Notes: generated by a model not told the origin, from the sequence alone. A DNA stretch of 8,711 nt from Verrucomicrobiota bacterium (GCA_003218615.1 QHOD01000066.1:1-8711), one strand, 5' to 3'. Numbered from the stretch's first letter, positions 1-7,068 are shown. Translations and numbers: made by a program.

Positions 1-1427
1 ATCTGTTTAATTCCGTAGGCCGTCAGCTTGCCTCCCAACTATTGAAAAAGCCGGCCGAGTGGGTGCTGGTGCCCCGGGCCCAGCTCCTGCGCGCAATCAA
101 GACTCTCTACGGCATCGGAGCGGAAACTTTCGATGAGATTCTAAAAACGAACCGTTCCTTCGAGGTTTTGCAGGGCGCGGAAACCGCCACCGACCTGAAT
201 GCGGACGATCCGGAAGCGTCCGTAGTCAAATTCGTGAACCAGATCATTCGCGAGGCGATTGTCGAGCGCGCGACCGACATTCACGTCGAGCCGCTCGAGA
301 ACGATCTGCGGATTCGGTATCGGATCGATGGAATTTTGCATGAAGTTGCGGTCCCGCCGCAATTGCGCGTCCTGCAGTCGGCCATCATCTCACGCCTGAA
401 AGTGATGTCCCACATGGACATCGCGGAACGCCGGTTGCCCCAGGATGGCCGTATGAATTTGCAGGCGAATAATCAAAACATCGACGTGCGCGTCTCCACG
501 ATTCCCACCGTCAACGGCGAATCGATCAGTCTGCGTTTGCTCAGCCGCGGCGAGCAGCAATTCAATTTCGAACGGCTCGATCTCAGCGAGAAACAGGAGA
601 AGATCATTCGCCAGCTGCTTGCGCAGGCGAATGGAATCATTTTACTTACCGGCCCAACCGGCTGCGGAAAATCAACATCGCTTTATTGCTTTCTTTCGAG
701 CATCAATTCGGTGCAGCGCCGTATCATTACCATCGAAGAACCGGTCGAATATCGCTTGCCCGGCGTCTCGCAGATTGACGTGAAACCGGAGATCGATCTC
801 ACCTTTGCCAAAGGCCTGCGTCACATTTTGCGGCAGGACCCAAACGTTGTCATGGTGGGCGAGATTCGTGACATCGAGACGGCGGACATCGCGATCCGCG
901 CAGCGATGACCGGTCACCTTGTTTTCAGCACGCTGCACACGAACGACGCGGTCGGCGGCATCACTCGTCTGCTCGACATGGATGTGGAGCCGTTCCTGCT
1001 CGCTTCGGTCGTGAAATCGTTTATCGCCCAACGACTGGTGCGCACGATTTGCCCAGAGTGCGTGCAATGGGTGGATTATCCGCGTGAATATCTCGCCGAG
1101 ATCGCTTTTCCCGTGAAAGAACTTGGCACCCGCTTCCAGCGTGGCGCCGGTTGCGATCAATGCCGTCAGACCGGCTATCAGGGTCGCGCGGCAATCTACG
1201 AGATTTGCCTCGTGACTGAACCCTTGAGGAAGCTGATCATGCGGAAGTGCGATGGCGGCGAACTCAAGCAATGTGCCATCGCCGAAGGCATGGAAACTCT
1301 GCGGCAGGACGGCTGGCGCCGCGTGGCGCAGGGCAAAACGACCATCGAAGAAGTTGTGCGTGTTACACAAACGGACGAAGTGATGGCCGAAACGACCGAA
1401 GAAGCCGAGCCGATCATGGCGGGATAA
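1..1427 (+). CDS. GspE/PulE/PilB-family secretion or pilus assembly ATPase (5' partial)
   Basis: Hexameric cytoplasmic ATPase that powers assembly of a type II secretion pseudopilus or a type IV pilus. The frame is open to the left edge (first whole codon at 3), and the visible start resembles the end of an MshEN/T2SSE N-terminal domain (LYGIGAETFDEIL). The TTG at 42 is therefore an internal Leu, not a start. Family motifs appear in the usual order: the N2 domain (ATDIHVEPLENDLRIRYRIDG, nt 273-335), Walker A GPTGCGKST (651-677), Asp box ITIEEPVEY (726-752), Walker B VVMVGEIRD (846-872), His box TLHTND (930-947), and a zinc-type pair CPEC (1050-1061) and CDQC (1152-1163). All catalytic motifs look intact. 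The tail after VVRVTQ is acidic and family-atypical. The tetracysteine fits GspE and PilB but not the retraction ATPase PilT. GspE and PilB cannot be told apart without neighbouring genes, so no symbol is given. The N-terminal part lies outside the window. Confidence 0.93.
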   Translation, partial: LFNSVGRQLASQLLKKPAEWVLVPRAQLLRAIKTLYGIGAETFDEILKTNRSFEVLQGAETATDLNADDPEASVVKFVNQIIREAIVERATDIHVEPLENDLRIRYRIDGILHEVAVPPQLRVLQSAIISRLKVMSHMDIAERRLPQDGRMNLQANNQNIDVRVSTIPTVNGESISLRLLSRGEQQFNFERLDLSEKQEKIIRQLLAQANGIILLTGPTGCGKSTSLYCFLSSINSVQRRIITIEEPVEYRLPGVSQIDVKPEIDLTFAKGLRHILRQDPNVVMVGEIRDIETADIAIRAAMTGHLVFSTLHTNDAVGGITRLLDMDVEPFLLASVVKSFIAQRLVRTICPECVQWVDYPREYLAEIAFPVKELGTRFQRGAGCDQCRQTGYQGRAAIYEICLVTEPLRKLIMRKCDGGELKQCAIAEGMETLRQDGWRRVAQGKTTIEEVVRVTQTDEVMAETTEEAEPIMAG

Positions 1428-1457
1428 GGGCTGGAATCAACAATCACACCCGCGCTG

Positions 1458-2120
1458 TCATCCCGAACCGCGCAATTCGCGAATCGCTTCGCGATAGTCT
1501 TTCGCCCGAAAAATCGAGGTGCCGGCGACAAGAACGTTGGCGCCGTTTTGGATCGATAATCGCGCGGTCTCGGCATTGATGCCGCCGTCTACTTCGATGT
1601 CGATCTTGCGTTGACGCGATTTGTTCCACTCTGCTGCGCGCTTCACTTTCTCCATCATTTCGGGCCGGAACGATTGTCCGCCAAAACCAGGATGGACGGT
1701 CATGACGAGCAAGATGTCGATCTTGTCGAGGAACGGCTCAACGGATTCAAACGGCGTCGCGGGATTCAACGAAAGGCCGGGGCGACACCCGGCGTCTCGA
1801 ATTAGACGCAAAGTTTTTTCGACATCGTGGTCCGCTTCTCGCTCCACGTGAACCGTGATGGAATTAGCGCCTGCTTTGACAAATCGCGAGGCGTAGTGAT
1901 CGGGACGCTGGATCATCAAATGCACGTCGAGCGGCAGCTTTGTTTCTTTGCGAACGATGCCGACAATTTCCGGTCCGAAGGAAATGTTATCGACGAAGTG
2001 TCCATCCATGATGTCACAATGGATCCAATCCGCTCCGGCCTGCTCCACGCGCCGGATTTCTTCAGTCAGGCGTGAGAAATCAGCGGCCAGAATGGACGAC
2101 GCGACGATGATGTGCTGCAT
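1458..2120 (-). CDS. rpe: Ribulose-phosphate 3-epimerase
   Basis: Cytoplasmic TIM-barrel metalloenzyme that interconverts D-ribulose 5-phosphate and D-xylulose 5-phosphate in the pentose phosphate and Calvin pathways. The product is 220 aa, a normal length for the family. Visible motifs are ASSILAADF (7-15), HCDIMDGHF (34-42) with metal/catalytic H34 and D36, DVHLMI (65-70) with metal ligand H67, the phosphate-loop motif MTVHPGFGGQSF (140-151), and VDGGIN (177-182) with catalytic D178. The usual FVPN reads FVDN and the usual APSIL reads ASSIL; both are mild substitutions. The ATG at 2118-2120 is chosen because it gives the standard short lead-in to the first beta strand. No Shine-Dalgarno motif precedes it, and the upstream bases are the GTTACAA inverted repeat. 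The gene is convergent with the upstream ATPase gene (30-bp gap) and divergent from mreB. No T-tract terminator is visible in the convergent gap. The last codons contain a perfect 7-bp hairpin. Confidence 0.97.
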   Translation of the reverse strand: MQHIIVASSILAADFSRLTEEIRRVEQAGADWIHCDIMDGHFVDNISFGPEIVGIVRKETKLPLDVHLMIQRPDHYASRFVKAGANSITVHVEREADHDVEKTLRLIRDAGCRPGLSLNPATPFESVEPFLDKIDILLVMTVHPGFGGQSFRPEMMEKVKRAAEWNKSRQRKIDIEVDGGINAETARLSIQNGANVLVAGTSIFRAKDYREAIRELRGSG

Positions 2121-2202
2121 GTTACAACGTTACAAGGGCTGCAAAAGTTACAAGGGTTAGCCGGTTTGATCTCCGACGTTGTAGCTTTTGTAACGATGTA
2201 AC
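2121..2202. repeat. GTTACAA inverted-repeat cluster between rpe and mreB
   Basis: GTTACAA occurs on the + strand at 2121-2127, 2129-2135 and 2147-2153, and inverted (TTGTAAC) at 2188-2194, with near copies at 2179-2185 and 2196-2202. The outer arms 2121-2135 and 2188-2202 match as inverted repeats at 14 of 15 positions around a 52-base centre. The left arm abuts the rpe start codon, so the rpe leader would begin inside it. This could be an operator, a dispersed intergenic repeat, or a structured leader of rpe; the sequence alone does not decide. Confidence 0.7.
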
Positions 2203-2209
2203 GTTTCCC

Positions 2210-2237
2210 TTGACGCCGTGGCGCGCCGTCTCATGTT
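2210..2237 (+). promoter_or_regulatory. Weak candidate sigma-70-type promoter for the mreB operon
   Basis: TTGACG (2210-2215) matches the -35 consensus at 5 of 6 bases. Sixteen bases later CATGTT (2232-2237) matches the -10 consensus at only 3 of 6. It lies between the GTTACAA cluster and mreB and would give a leader of roughly 110 nt holding the two hairpins at 2290-2306 and 2311-2335. The -10 is poor and promoter consensus in this lineage is uncertain, so this is only a candidate. Confidence 0.22.
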
Positions 2238-2289
2238 ACGGCGTTTCAGCCGCTCGAATCGCGCTCGCGGGAAGGTCCTGCGAAGATCG

Positions 2290-2306
2290 ACCCGCCTCCG
2301 GCGGGT
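2290..2306 (+). other. GC-rich hairpin in presumed mreB leader
   Basis: ACCCGCC (2290-2296) and GGCGGGT (2300-2306) form a perfect 7-bp stem with a 3-base TCC loop. No T run follows, so it does not look like an intrinsic terminator. It may be a leader structure, a protein-binding palindrome or a copy of a dispersed GC-rich palindromic repeat. Confidence 0.5.
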
Positions 2307-2310
2307 GGAC

Positions 2311-2335
2311 GCGCTTCCCTCGGACTGGAAAGTGC
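2311..2335 (+). other. Second hairpin just upstream of the mreB start
   Basis: GCGCTTCC (2311-2318) pairs with GGAAAGTGC (2327-2335), giving 8 pairs including one G-U and one bulged A (2329), with an 8-base loop. It ends 16 bases before the mreB ATG. The only purine-rich stretch near the start (GGAAAG, 2327-2332) lies inside it, but that stretch is too far from the ATG to be a normal ribosome-binding site. Confidence 0.4.
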
Positions 2336-2351
2336 TTCTAACAAATAATTC

Positions 2352-3389
2352 ATGTTCAACGGACTTTTCGGCTGGTTATCCAACGACATCGGGATCGATC
2401 TCGGCACGGCCAACACCCTTGTTTACGTAAAAGATCAGGGAATCGTGTTGCGCGAGCCGTCAGTGGTGGCCGTGCAGGCCGGCACCAACAAAGTGTTGGC
2501 GGTGGGCGATGAGGCGAAGCGCATGCTCGGGCGCACGCCGGCAAATATCGTCGCGGTGCGTCCCCTGAAAGACGGTGTCATCGCCGACTTCGAAGTGACG
2601 GAGGCGATGCTGCGACATTTCATCACAAAAGTGCACAATCGCCGGGTGCGTGCGAGGCCGCGCGTGGTGATCGCGGTTCCATCCGGGATTACTGAAGTGG
2701 AAAAGCGGGCCGTGCGCGAATCGGCGACGCATGCTGGCGCGCGGGAAGTTTATTTAATTGAAGAACCGATGGCGGCAGCGATCGGGGTGGGACTTCCAGT
2801 GCAAGATCCCGCGGGCAATATGATCATCGACATCGGCGGCGGCACCACGGAGGTCGCGCTCATTTCACTCTCCGGAATTGTGTTTAGCCGCAGCGTTCGA
2901 GTGGCCGGTGACGAACTTGATGAAGCGATCGTTCAGTACATGAAGCGCGCTTACAATTTAATGGTGGGCGAGCGCACGGCCGAGGAGATCAAAATCAAGA
3001 TCGGCTCAGCGTATCCGAGTGAAAAGGAAACGAGCGTGGAAGTGAAAGGGCGTGATCTCGTCGCGGGATTGCCCAAAACCCTCATGATCACTTCCCAGGA
3101 AGTGCGGGAAGCATTGCTTGAGCCGATCTCGACGATTGTCGATTCAGTGCGCATCACGCTGGAGCGTTGTCCGCCGGAACTTTCGGCGGATCTCGTCGAT
3201 CGTGGACTCGTGCTGGCAGGCGGAGGCGCATTGCTGCGTGGCTTCGACAAGCTTTTGAGCGAGGAAACAGGTTTGCCTGTCCATGTTGCTGAAGATCCAC
3301 TCAGCGCGGTCGCGGAGGGGACTGGCAAATGCCTCAATGAACTTAAATTTTTGCGTCAGGTGGCCTCGACAGATCGCCAGCGGCGGTAA
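2352..3389 (+). CDS. mreB: Rod shape-determining protein MreB (bacterial actin)
   Basis: Actin-like ATPase that polymerises under the inner membrane and organises the elongation complex for side-wall peptidoglycan synthesis. The product is 345 aa, normal for the family. The N-terminus MFNGLFGWLSND resembles the amphipathic membrane-binding lead of Gram-negative MreB. Nucleotide-site motifs are phosphate-1 DIGIDLGTANT (12-22), catalytic Glu in LIEEP (E137), phosphate-2 DIGGGTTEV (160-168) and the adenosine motif VLAGGGALLRG (287-297). The ATG at 2352 gives the standard family N-terminus. No Shine-Dalgarno motif is visible before it; the preceding bases are A/T-rich (AATAATT). It is the first gene of a same-strand cluster with mreC, mreD, mrdA and rng, divergent from rpe. 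A strong intercistronic hairpin follows the stop. Identity is certain; which paralogue it is (if the genome has several) is not shown, though its place in mreBCD makes it the canonical copy. Confidence 0.98.
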   Translation: MFNGLFGWLSNDIGIDLGTANTLVYVKDQGIVLREPSVVAVQAGTNKVLAVGDEAKRMLGRTPANIVAVRPLKDGVIADFEVTEAMLRHFITKVHNRRVRARPRVVIAVPSGITEVEKRAVRESATHAGAREVYLIEEPMAAAIGVGLPVQDPAGNMIIDIGGGTTEVALISLSGIVFSRSVRVAGDELDEAIVQYMKRAYNLMVGERTAEEIKIKIGSAYPSEKETSVEVKGRDLVAGLPKTLMITSQEVREALLEPISTIVDSVRITLERCPPELSADLVDRGLVLAGGGALLRGFDKLLSEETGLPVHVAEDPLSAVAEGTGKCLNELKFLRQVASTDRQRR

Positions 3390-3390
3390 C

Positions 3391-3436
3391 AAGTTTCGAA
3401 ATTCGGTCCGAGCCGGACTGACAGTTTTCGAAATTT
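3391..3436 (+). other. Two-part RNA hairpin in the mreB-mreC intercistronic gap
   Basis: Starting two bases after the mreB stop, 3391-3401 pairs with 3426-3436 (11 bp, one G-U), and inside it 3403-3410 pairs with 3414-3421 (8 bp, one G-U) around an AGC loop. A small asymmetric internal loop (3402 opposite 3422-3425) separates the stems. The outer stem comes from two copies of TTTCGAAATT (3394-3403 and 3426-3435), which are nearly self-complementary. No T-tract follows, so a classic intrinsic terminator is unlikely. It may be an mRNA processing or stability element, or a partial attenuator that makes more MreB than MreC. Confidence 0.7.
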
Positions 3437-3452
3437 GAGATCCGAAACGGTG

Positions 3453-4256
3453 ATGAGTCGCACAAACATCATCGCGCTGCTGATTTTCGGCGCCATTCTT
3501 GGATATTTTCTCACCTTTGGCCCGGAGAGCACGCGCAAATTCAAGTCCGGGGTTTATGGGTTGCTGGCGCCATTTTTGAGCGGCGGCTCGGGACTGCAAA
3601 AGCAGATTACATCGGTGCGCACTGGTCTGAAGTCGCTCGAACAATTGGAGCGCGAAAATGCGACGCTCCAGGTGGACAATCGAGCGCTGAGAGCGACCAA
3701 CCAAGCTTTGCGCGACGTGGAACATGAGGTCAACCGTTTGCGCCATGCGCTCAATTATCGCGATCGATCGGTCTTTAAATTGATAGCGGCTGAAGTTATG
3801 ACCCGCGATTCGTCGACCTGGTGGCGAACGGTCACGATCAACCGCGGGAAGAGAGATGGCATCGAAGCTGACATGCCAGTAGCAACAGACGAGGGTCTGG
3901 TGGGAAAGACAACTACGGCGAGCGACAACATCGCTGTTGTGCTGTTGGTCTCCGATGAAAACTGCAAAGTCGCAGCGTCAGTGGAAGGAAGCCGGGAACA
4001 GGGAATAGTATCTGGTGAGCGCGTGATAGAGGGATTGAACCCAGTTTTGAATCTGAATTTTCTGTCGAAACAAGCTGACTTAAAGCCCGGCCAGAAAGTC
4101 TATACGTCAGGAGTGGGCGGCGTTTTTCCCTCAGGCTTGCTGATCGGCGTCGTCAAAACTTTTCGAGTGCGGGAGCTGGATGGACAGGCGCAACTGACGC
4201 CGGCGGTTGATCTCTCGCATCTGGAGGACGTGTTCGTCGTAACTGGTCGAAAATGA
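3453..4256 (+). CDS. mreC: Rod shape-determining protein MreC
   Basis: Bitopic inner-membrane protein whose periplasmic part scaffolds and activates PBP2/RodA in the elongasome. From the ATG at 3453 the product is 267 aa, within family range. Order of parts: a short cytoplasmic tip, one membrane helix (about 5-22), a coiled coil rich in Leu/Glu/Arg (about 49-100), then the beta-rich periplasmic domains with the hallmark INRGKRDGI (129-137), EGLVGKT (147-153) and LKPGQKVYTSGVGGVFPSG (210-228). An in-frame TTG at 3435 and GTG at 3450 exist. ATG 3453 is preferred because it puts the membrane helix close to the N-terminus, and because TTG 3435 lies inside the 3' arm of the intercistronic hairpin. 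No clear Shine-Dalgarno motif is seen. The stop overlaps the mreD start (ATGA, 4253-4256), implying translational coupling. The start choice is less sure than the identity. Confidence 0.94.
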   Translation: MSRTNIIALLIFGAILGYFLTFGPESTRKFKSGVYGLLAPFLSGGSGLQKQITSVRTGLKSLEQLERENATLQVDNRALRATNQALRDVEHEVNRLRHALNYRDRSVFKLIAAEVMTRDSSTWWRTVTINRGKRDGIEADMPVATDEGLVGKTTTASDNIAVVLLVSDENCKVAASVEGSREQGIVSGERVIEGLNPVLNLNFLSKQADLKPGQKVYTSGVGGVFPSGLLIGVVKTFRVRELDGQAQLTPAVDLSHLEDVFVVTGRK

Positions 4257-4795
4257 TATTCTTTTTTCTTCTGCTGCTCCTTGTGCTGGCCGCGCAAATT
4301 GCGGAATTTTTTATCCCGGTATTGCCCTGGCTCTATAATGCGCATGTCTACGTTGTGCCTGTGATCGTCTTTTATGGAGCAATGGCGTTGCCGTTTCCGC
4401 TCATGCTCGCCCTCGCCTTGTACGCGGGCCTTCTGCTCGATGCGCTGACCGTGCAGGTGATTGGAGGGAAAGTTGAAATCTCGATCGGATCATCGATACT
4501 CCTTTACGCTGTACTGGGGGGAATCATGCATGGCTTAAGACCGCTCTTTGCGCGGGGCCGCTGGGAAGTGCATTGCATCCTGAGCGGCGTCTGCACGTCG
4601 GTGATAGTTCTGGCACAATATTTAATGATCACATTCCGGCGCGGCTCTCTTGTTTTTACCCGCGAAATTTGGTGGCAAATCGGCGCACCAGGCCTGATTG
4701 CGATGGCGCTGGCACCGATCTTGTTTTGGTTTTTACAATGGATGGCACGGATGACCGCTTATTCTTATCTACCTGAAAGGGACCGCTTCGAATGA
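4253..4795 (+). CDS. mreD: Rod shape-determining membrane protein MreD
   Basis: Small polytopic inner-membrane protein that works with MreC to tune PBP2/RodA activity in the elongasome. The product is 180 aa and strongly hydrophobic, with about six membrane segments by eye (roughly 2-20, 30-48, 50-68, 78-96, 107-126 and 143-164) and a short charged C-terminus (ERDRFE). MreD proteins diverge greatly in sequence, so the call rests on length, hydrophobicity and position between mreC and mrdA. It overlaps both neighbours by 4 bp (ATGA at 4253-4256 and at 4792-4795), the typical mark of coupled translation. A GGAGG at 4223-4227 inside mreC is about 25 bases from the start, too far for a normal ribosome-binding site. 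Confidence 0.88.
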   Translation: MIFFFLLLLLVLAAQIAEFFIPVLPWLYNAHVYVVPVIVFYGAMALPFPLMLALALYAGLLLDALTVQVIGGKVEISIGSSILLYAVLGGIMHGLRPLFARGRWEVHCILSGVCTSVIVLAQYLMITFRRGSLVFTREIWWQIGAPGLIAMALAPILFWFLQWMARMTAYSYLPERDRFE

Positions 4796-7068
4796 GGCGA
4801 CGCCGCATCAATTCGCGTTTACGGATTCAATTTCTTGCGCTGCTTATATTGATGGGGCTGGGCGCTCTGGGCCTCAGACTCTGGTGGATACAGGTGGCGC
4901 ATGGGGCCGAATGGACTGCCCAACTTCGCGGCAGCTCTCAGGCAACGGTGCGAATTCCATCGGTGCGCGGCGAAATCAAAGATCGCACTGGGCTGACGCT
5001 CGTCCAAAACCGGGCCAGCTATGAGGTCGATTTTTATTTGCCGGAAATGGTCAAGGGCTATCGCGAACGCTTCGGCTCACCGCCCTTGACCGAGTATCGA
5101 GCGATTATCAATGGAATGCCGAAAGACCAGAAAGAGCCAGACATCATCCAGATCGTCAATCACGGCATCATCCCACGCCTGAACGACCTCGATCTAGCGC
5201 GCGATTATAATGCCAGCAGGCTGCAGCGACATTATCGCAACGATACCGAAGTTCCCTTTTCCTATATCAAAGACATCGATTTCCCCACCATGGCGAAATT
5301 CTCCGAGCACGATGTGGGGTTACCGGGAGTGGACATTGCGATCAAGCCAGTGCGCTCCTATGTCTACGGCGCACTCGCCGCGCACCTGCTCGGCTACGTC
5401 GGCGCGCCTGACGAGCTCAATAAAGAGGACGCGAGGAAATTCACCTTTTACCAGGGGGATGTAGAAGGGAAATCGAATATCGAGAAATCGATGGATGAAT
5501 ATCTGCGCGGAAAGCCTGGGGTGCGATATTTGCGACGGAATGCGAAGGGCACGATCGATGGCGTTTTGCGCGAGGTCCCGCCGCAACAGGGAGCGAATGT
5601 TTTCCTCACGCTCGATGGGCGGATTCAAGCGATCGCAGACGAGGCTTTGCGCGCGGTGAGTCGGGCGGGAGCGGTCGTCGTGGATCCAAACAACGGTAAC
5701 ATTTTGGCGATGGCTTCTGTGCCTTCGTTCGATCCAAATACTTTCATCCCCAGCATCAAGGCGAAGGATTGGAAAGCGCTGCAGAAGGACGAGGGGGATC
5801 CACTGGTCAACCGTGCGATCAGCTGCTTGCCGCCAGGCTCAACATTCAAGCTCATCACGTCGCTTGCCGGTCTGCGGGGCACGAAAAATCTGGCAGGCGC
5901 CAAATTCAGCTGCGGCGGCGGTGTGAGTTACGGCGATCACTTCTTCAGCTGCTGGGTAGCCAAAAAACATTATACGCACGGGACCATCGGACTCGCCGAT
6001 GCAATCAAGGTGTCATGCGACTCGTTTTTCTACCAGTACGGAAACGCGGCTGGCATTCAGTCGATTGACATAGTCGGAAAGCTGTTGGGAATCGGCGAAG
6101 AATCAGGCCTGCACCTGTCAGGTGAACAAACCGGCAATATGCCAGGGCCAGAGTGGATGCAAATTCACCATCCACAAGAGAGATGGTCGCAGGCGCAAAC
6201 CGCCAATGTCTCAATTGGCCAGGGGTATACGCTTGTTTCGCCCTTGCAATTGGCGATGGCCTACGCGACGATCGCAAACGGCGGGGTGTGCTATTACCCA
6301 CGGCTGGTGGATCGAGTTTTGAACCAAGACGGCTCTCCTGTGCTGGACGAGCATGGCAAAGTCGCAGTGCCTCAGACACCACGAGTGCGAACGGACTTAC
6401 GTCAGGAAATTTCACCTGACAAAATTGACCTTGTGCGCAAAGGCCTTTGGAAAGTTGTTAACGAAGATGGAGGAACCGGTGGCAGAGCGCGTTTGAAAGA
6501 CGTTGTGGTGGCTGGAAAAACCGGCACTGCGCAGGCCACCGAGCGTGGCCAGGAGGAAAACGTGGCGTGGTTTGCGTGTTTCGCGCCATTTGATCATCCG
6601 AAGTATGTCGTCGCAGTGATGGTGCAGGGCGCCTCTGGGCACGGCGGCGAGGTCGCGGGCCCGATCGCTACACGCATTCTCGAACGCGCGCTCGCGCAGG
6701 ATGAAGGCAAGTTCGATATGCAGGTCGCCTGGCTCGCACCCGCACATCACGCCAATCCGCTCCAATTGATCAAATCAGTGGCTTATCACGACGCCGGAGG
6801 AAATCTCGGAAGCGAGGACGAAGAAGATGCGGACCAATCGCAAAATGCCACTGCACAGATGGCGAGTTCAGATGCGTCGCCTGACGTAGAACCCGAAGCG
6901 GATTCTCAGGGGAAAGTGAGACGGCGGGCGGCCGTTCCGGTTGCGCGCGCTGTTCCCGTTGCGACCCCGGCACCCCGTAATTTTTTCCAACGGCTCTTTG
7001 GAGCCCGACCACAGCCGGCGCCCGCGCCGACGCCACCGCCGCCAACCCGTCGGCGTGGAGTGCGATGA
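4792..7068 (+). CDS. mrdA: Penicillin-binding protein 2, peptidoglycan D,D-transpeptidase, with long C-terminal tail
   Basis: Class B PBP that crosslinks side-wall peptidoglycan as partner of RodA in the elongasome; anchored in the inner membrane with its catalytic domain in the periplasm. Order of parts: basic cytoplasmic tip MRRRR, membrane helix (about 13-33), pedestal/dimerisation region with RGEIKDRTG (59-67), and transpeptidase domain with SxxK at S350-K353 (PPGSTFK), SxD at S408-D410 (SCD, the PBP2-type form of the SxN motif) and KTGT (576-579). C374, D382/H383, C387 and H396 lie between the first two motifs, where E. coli PBP2 is known to bind zinc. At 758 aa it is well over the usual 600-650, because of a tail after about residue 641 that is acidic (674-681), then basic (708-712), then Pro-rich to the end. 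The start overlaps mreD (ATGA); AAAGGGA (4776-4782) is a plausible ribosome-binding site. The catalytic machinery appears complete. Confidence 0.96.
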   Translation: MRRRRINSRLRIQFLALLILMGLGALGLRLWWIQVAHGAEWTAQLRGSSQATVRIPSVRGEIKDRTGLTLVQNRASYEVDFYLPEMVKGYRERFGSPPLTEYRAIINGMPKDQKEPDIIQIVNHGIIPRLNDLDLARDYNASRLQRHYRNDTEVPFSYIKDIDFPTMAKFSEHDVGLPGVDIAIKPVRSYVYGALAAHLLGYVGAPDELNKEDARKFTFYQGDVEGKSNIEKSMDEYLRGKPGVRYLRRNAKGTIDGVLREVPPQQGANVFLTLDGRIQAIADEALRAVSRAGAVVVDPNNGNILAMASVPSFDPNTFIPSIKAKDWKALQKDEGDPLVNRAISCLPPGSTFKLITSLAGLRGTKNLAGAKFSCGGGVSYGDHFFSCWVAKKHYTHGTIGLADAIKVSCDSFFYQYGNAAGIQSIDIVGKLLGIGEESGLHLSGEQTGNMPGPEWMQIHHPQERWSQAQTANVSIGQGYTLVSPLQLAMAYATIANGGVCYYPRLVDRVLNQDGSPVLDEHGKVAVPQTPRVRTDLRQEISPDKIDLVRKGLWKVVNEDGGTGGRARLKDVVVAGKTGTAQATERGQEENVAWFACFAPFDHPKYVVAVMVQGASGHGGEVAGPIATRILERALAQDEGKFDMQVAWLAPAHHANPLQLIKSVAYHDAGGNLGSEDEEDADQSQNATAQMASSDASPDVEPEADSQGKVRRRAAVPVARAVPVATPAPRNFFQRLFGARPQPAPAPTPPPPTRRRGVR

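Noticed and set aside
42..44. TTG as the start codon of the ATPase gene
   Set aside because: The frame is open to the left edge and the upstream codons read as the end of an MshEN-type domain, so this is an internal Leu in a gene cut by the window edge.
672..1370. 232-aa reverse-strand open frame inside the ATPase gene
   Set aside because: It lies fully antisense to conserved Walker and zinc motifs, and its translation is His/Arg/Ala-rich with no recognisable family. It is a shadow frame of GC-rich coding DNA.
1428..1457. Bidirectional terminator in the convergent gap
   Set aside because: Only 30 bases, with no stem followed by a T run on either strand.
1247..1579. 110-aa + strand open frame across the ATPase/rpe convergent junction
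   Set aside because: Overlaps both real genes out of frame; Arg-rich composition typical of a shadow frame.
2121..2202. CRISPR-like array
   Set aside because: The GTTACAA units are only 7 bases, irregularly spaced and in both orientations; there are no uniform spacers and no cas genes.
2218..2430. 70-aa + strand open frame covering the mreB leader and mreB start
   Set aside because: Arg/Ser-rich, overlaps the certain mreB start out of frame, and has no family resemblance.
3435..3452. TTG-initiated longer MreC
   Set aside because: TTG 3435 lies in the arm of the intercistronic hairpin. The ATG at 3453 puts the membrane helix at the usual place, so the extra six residues are not supported.
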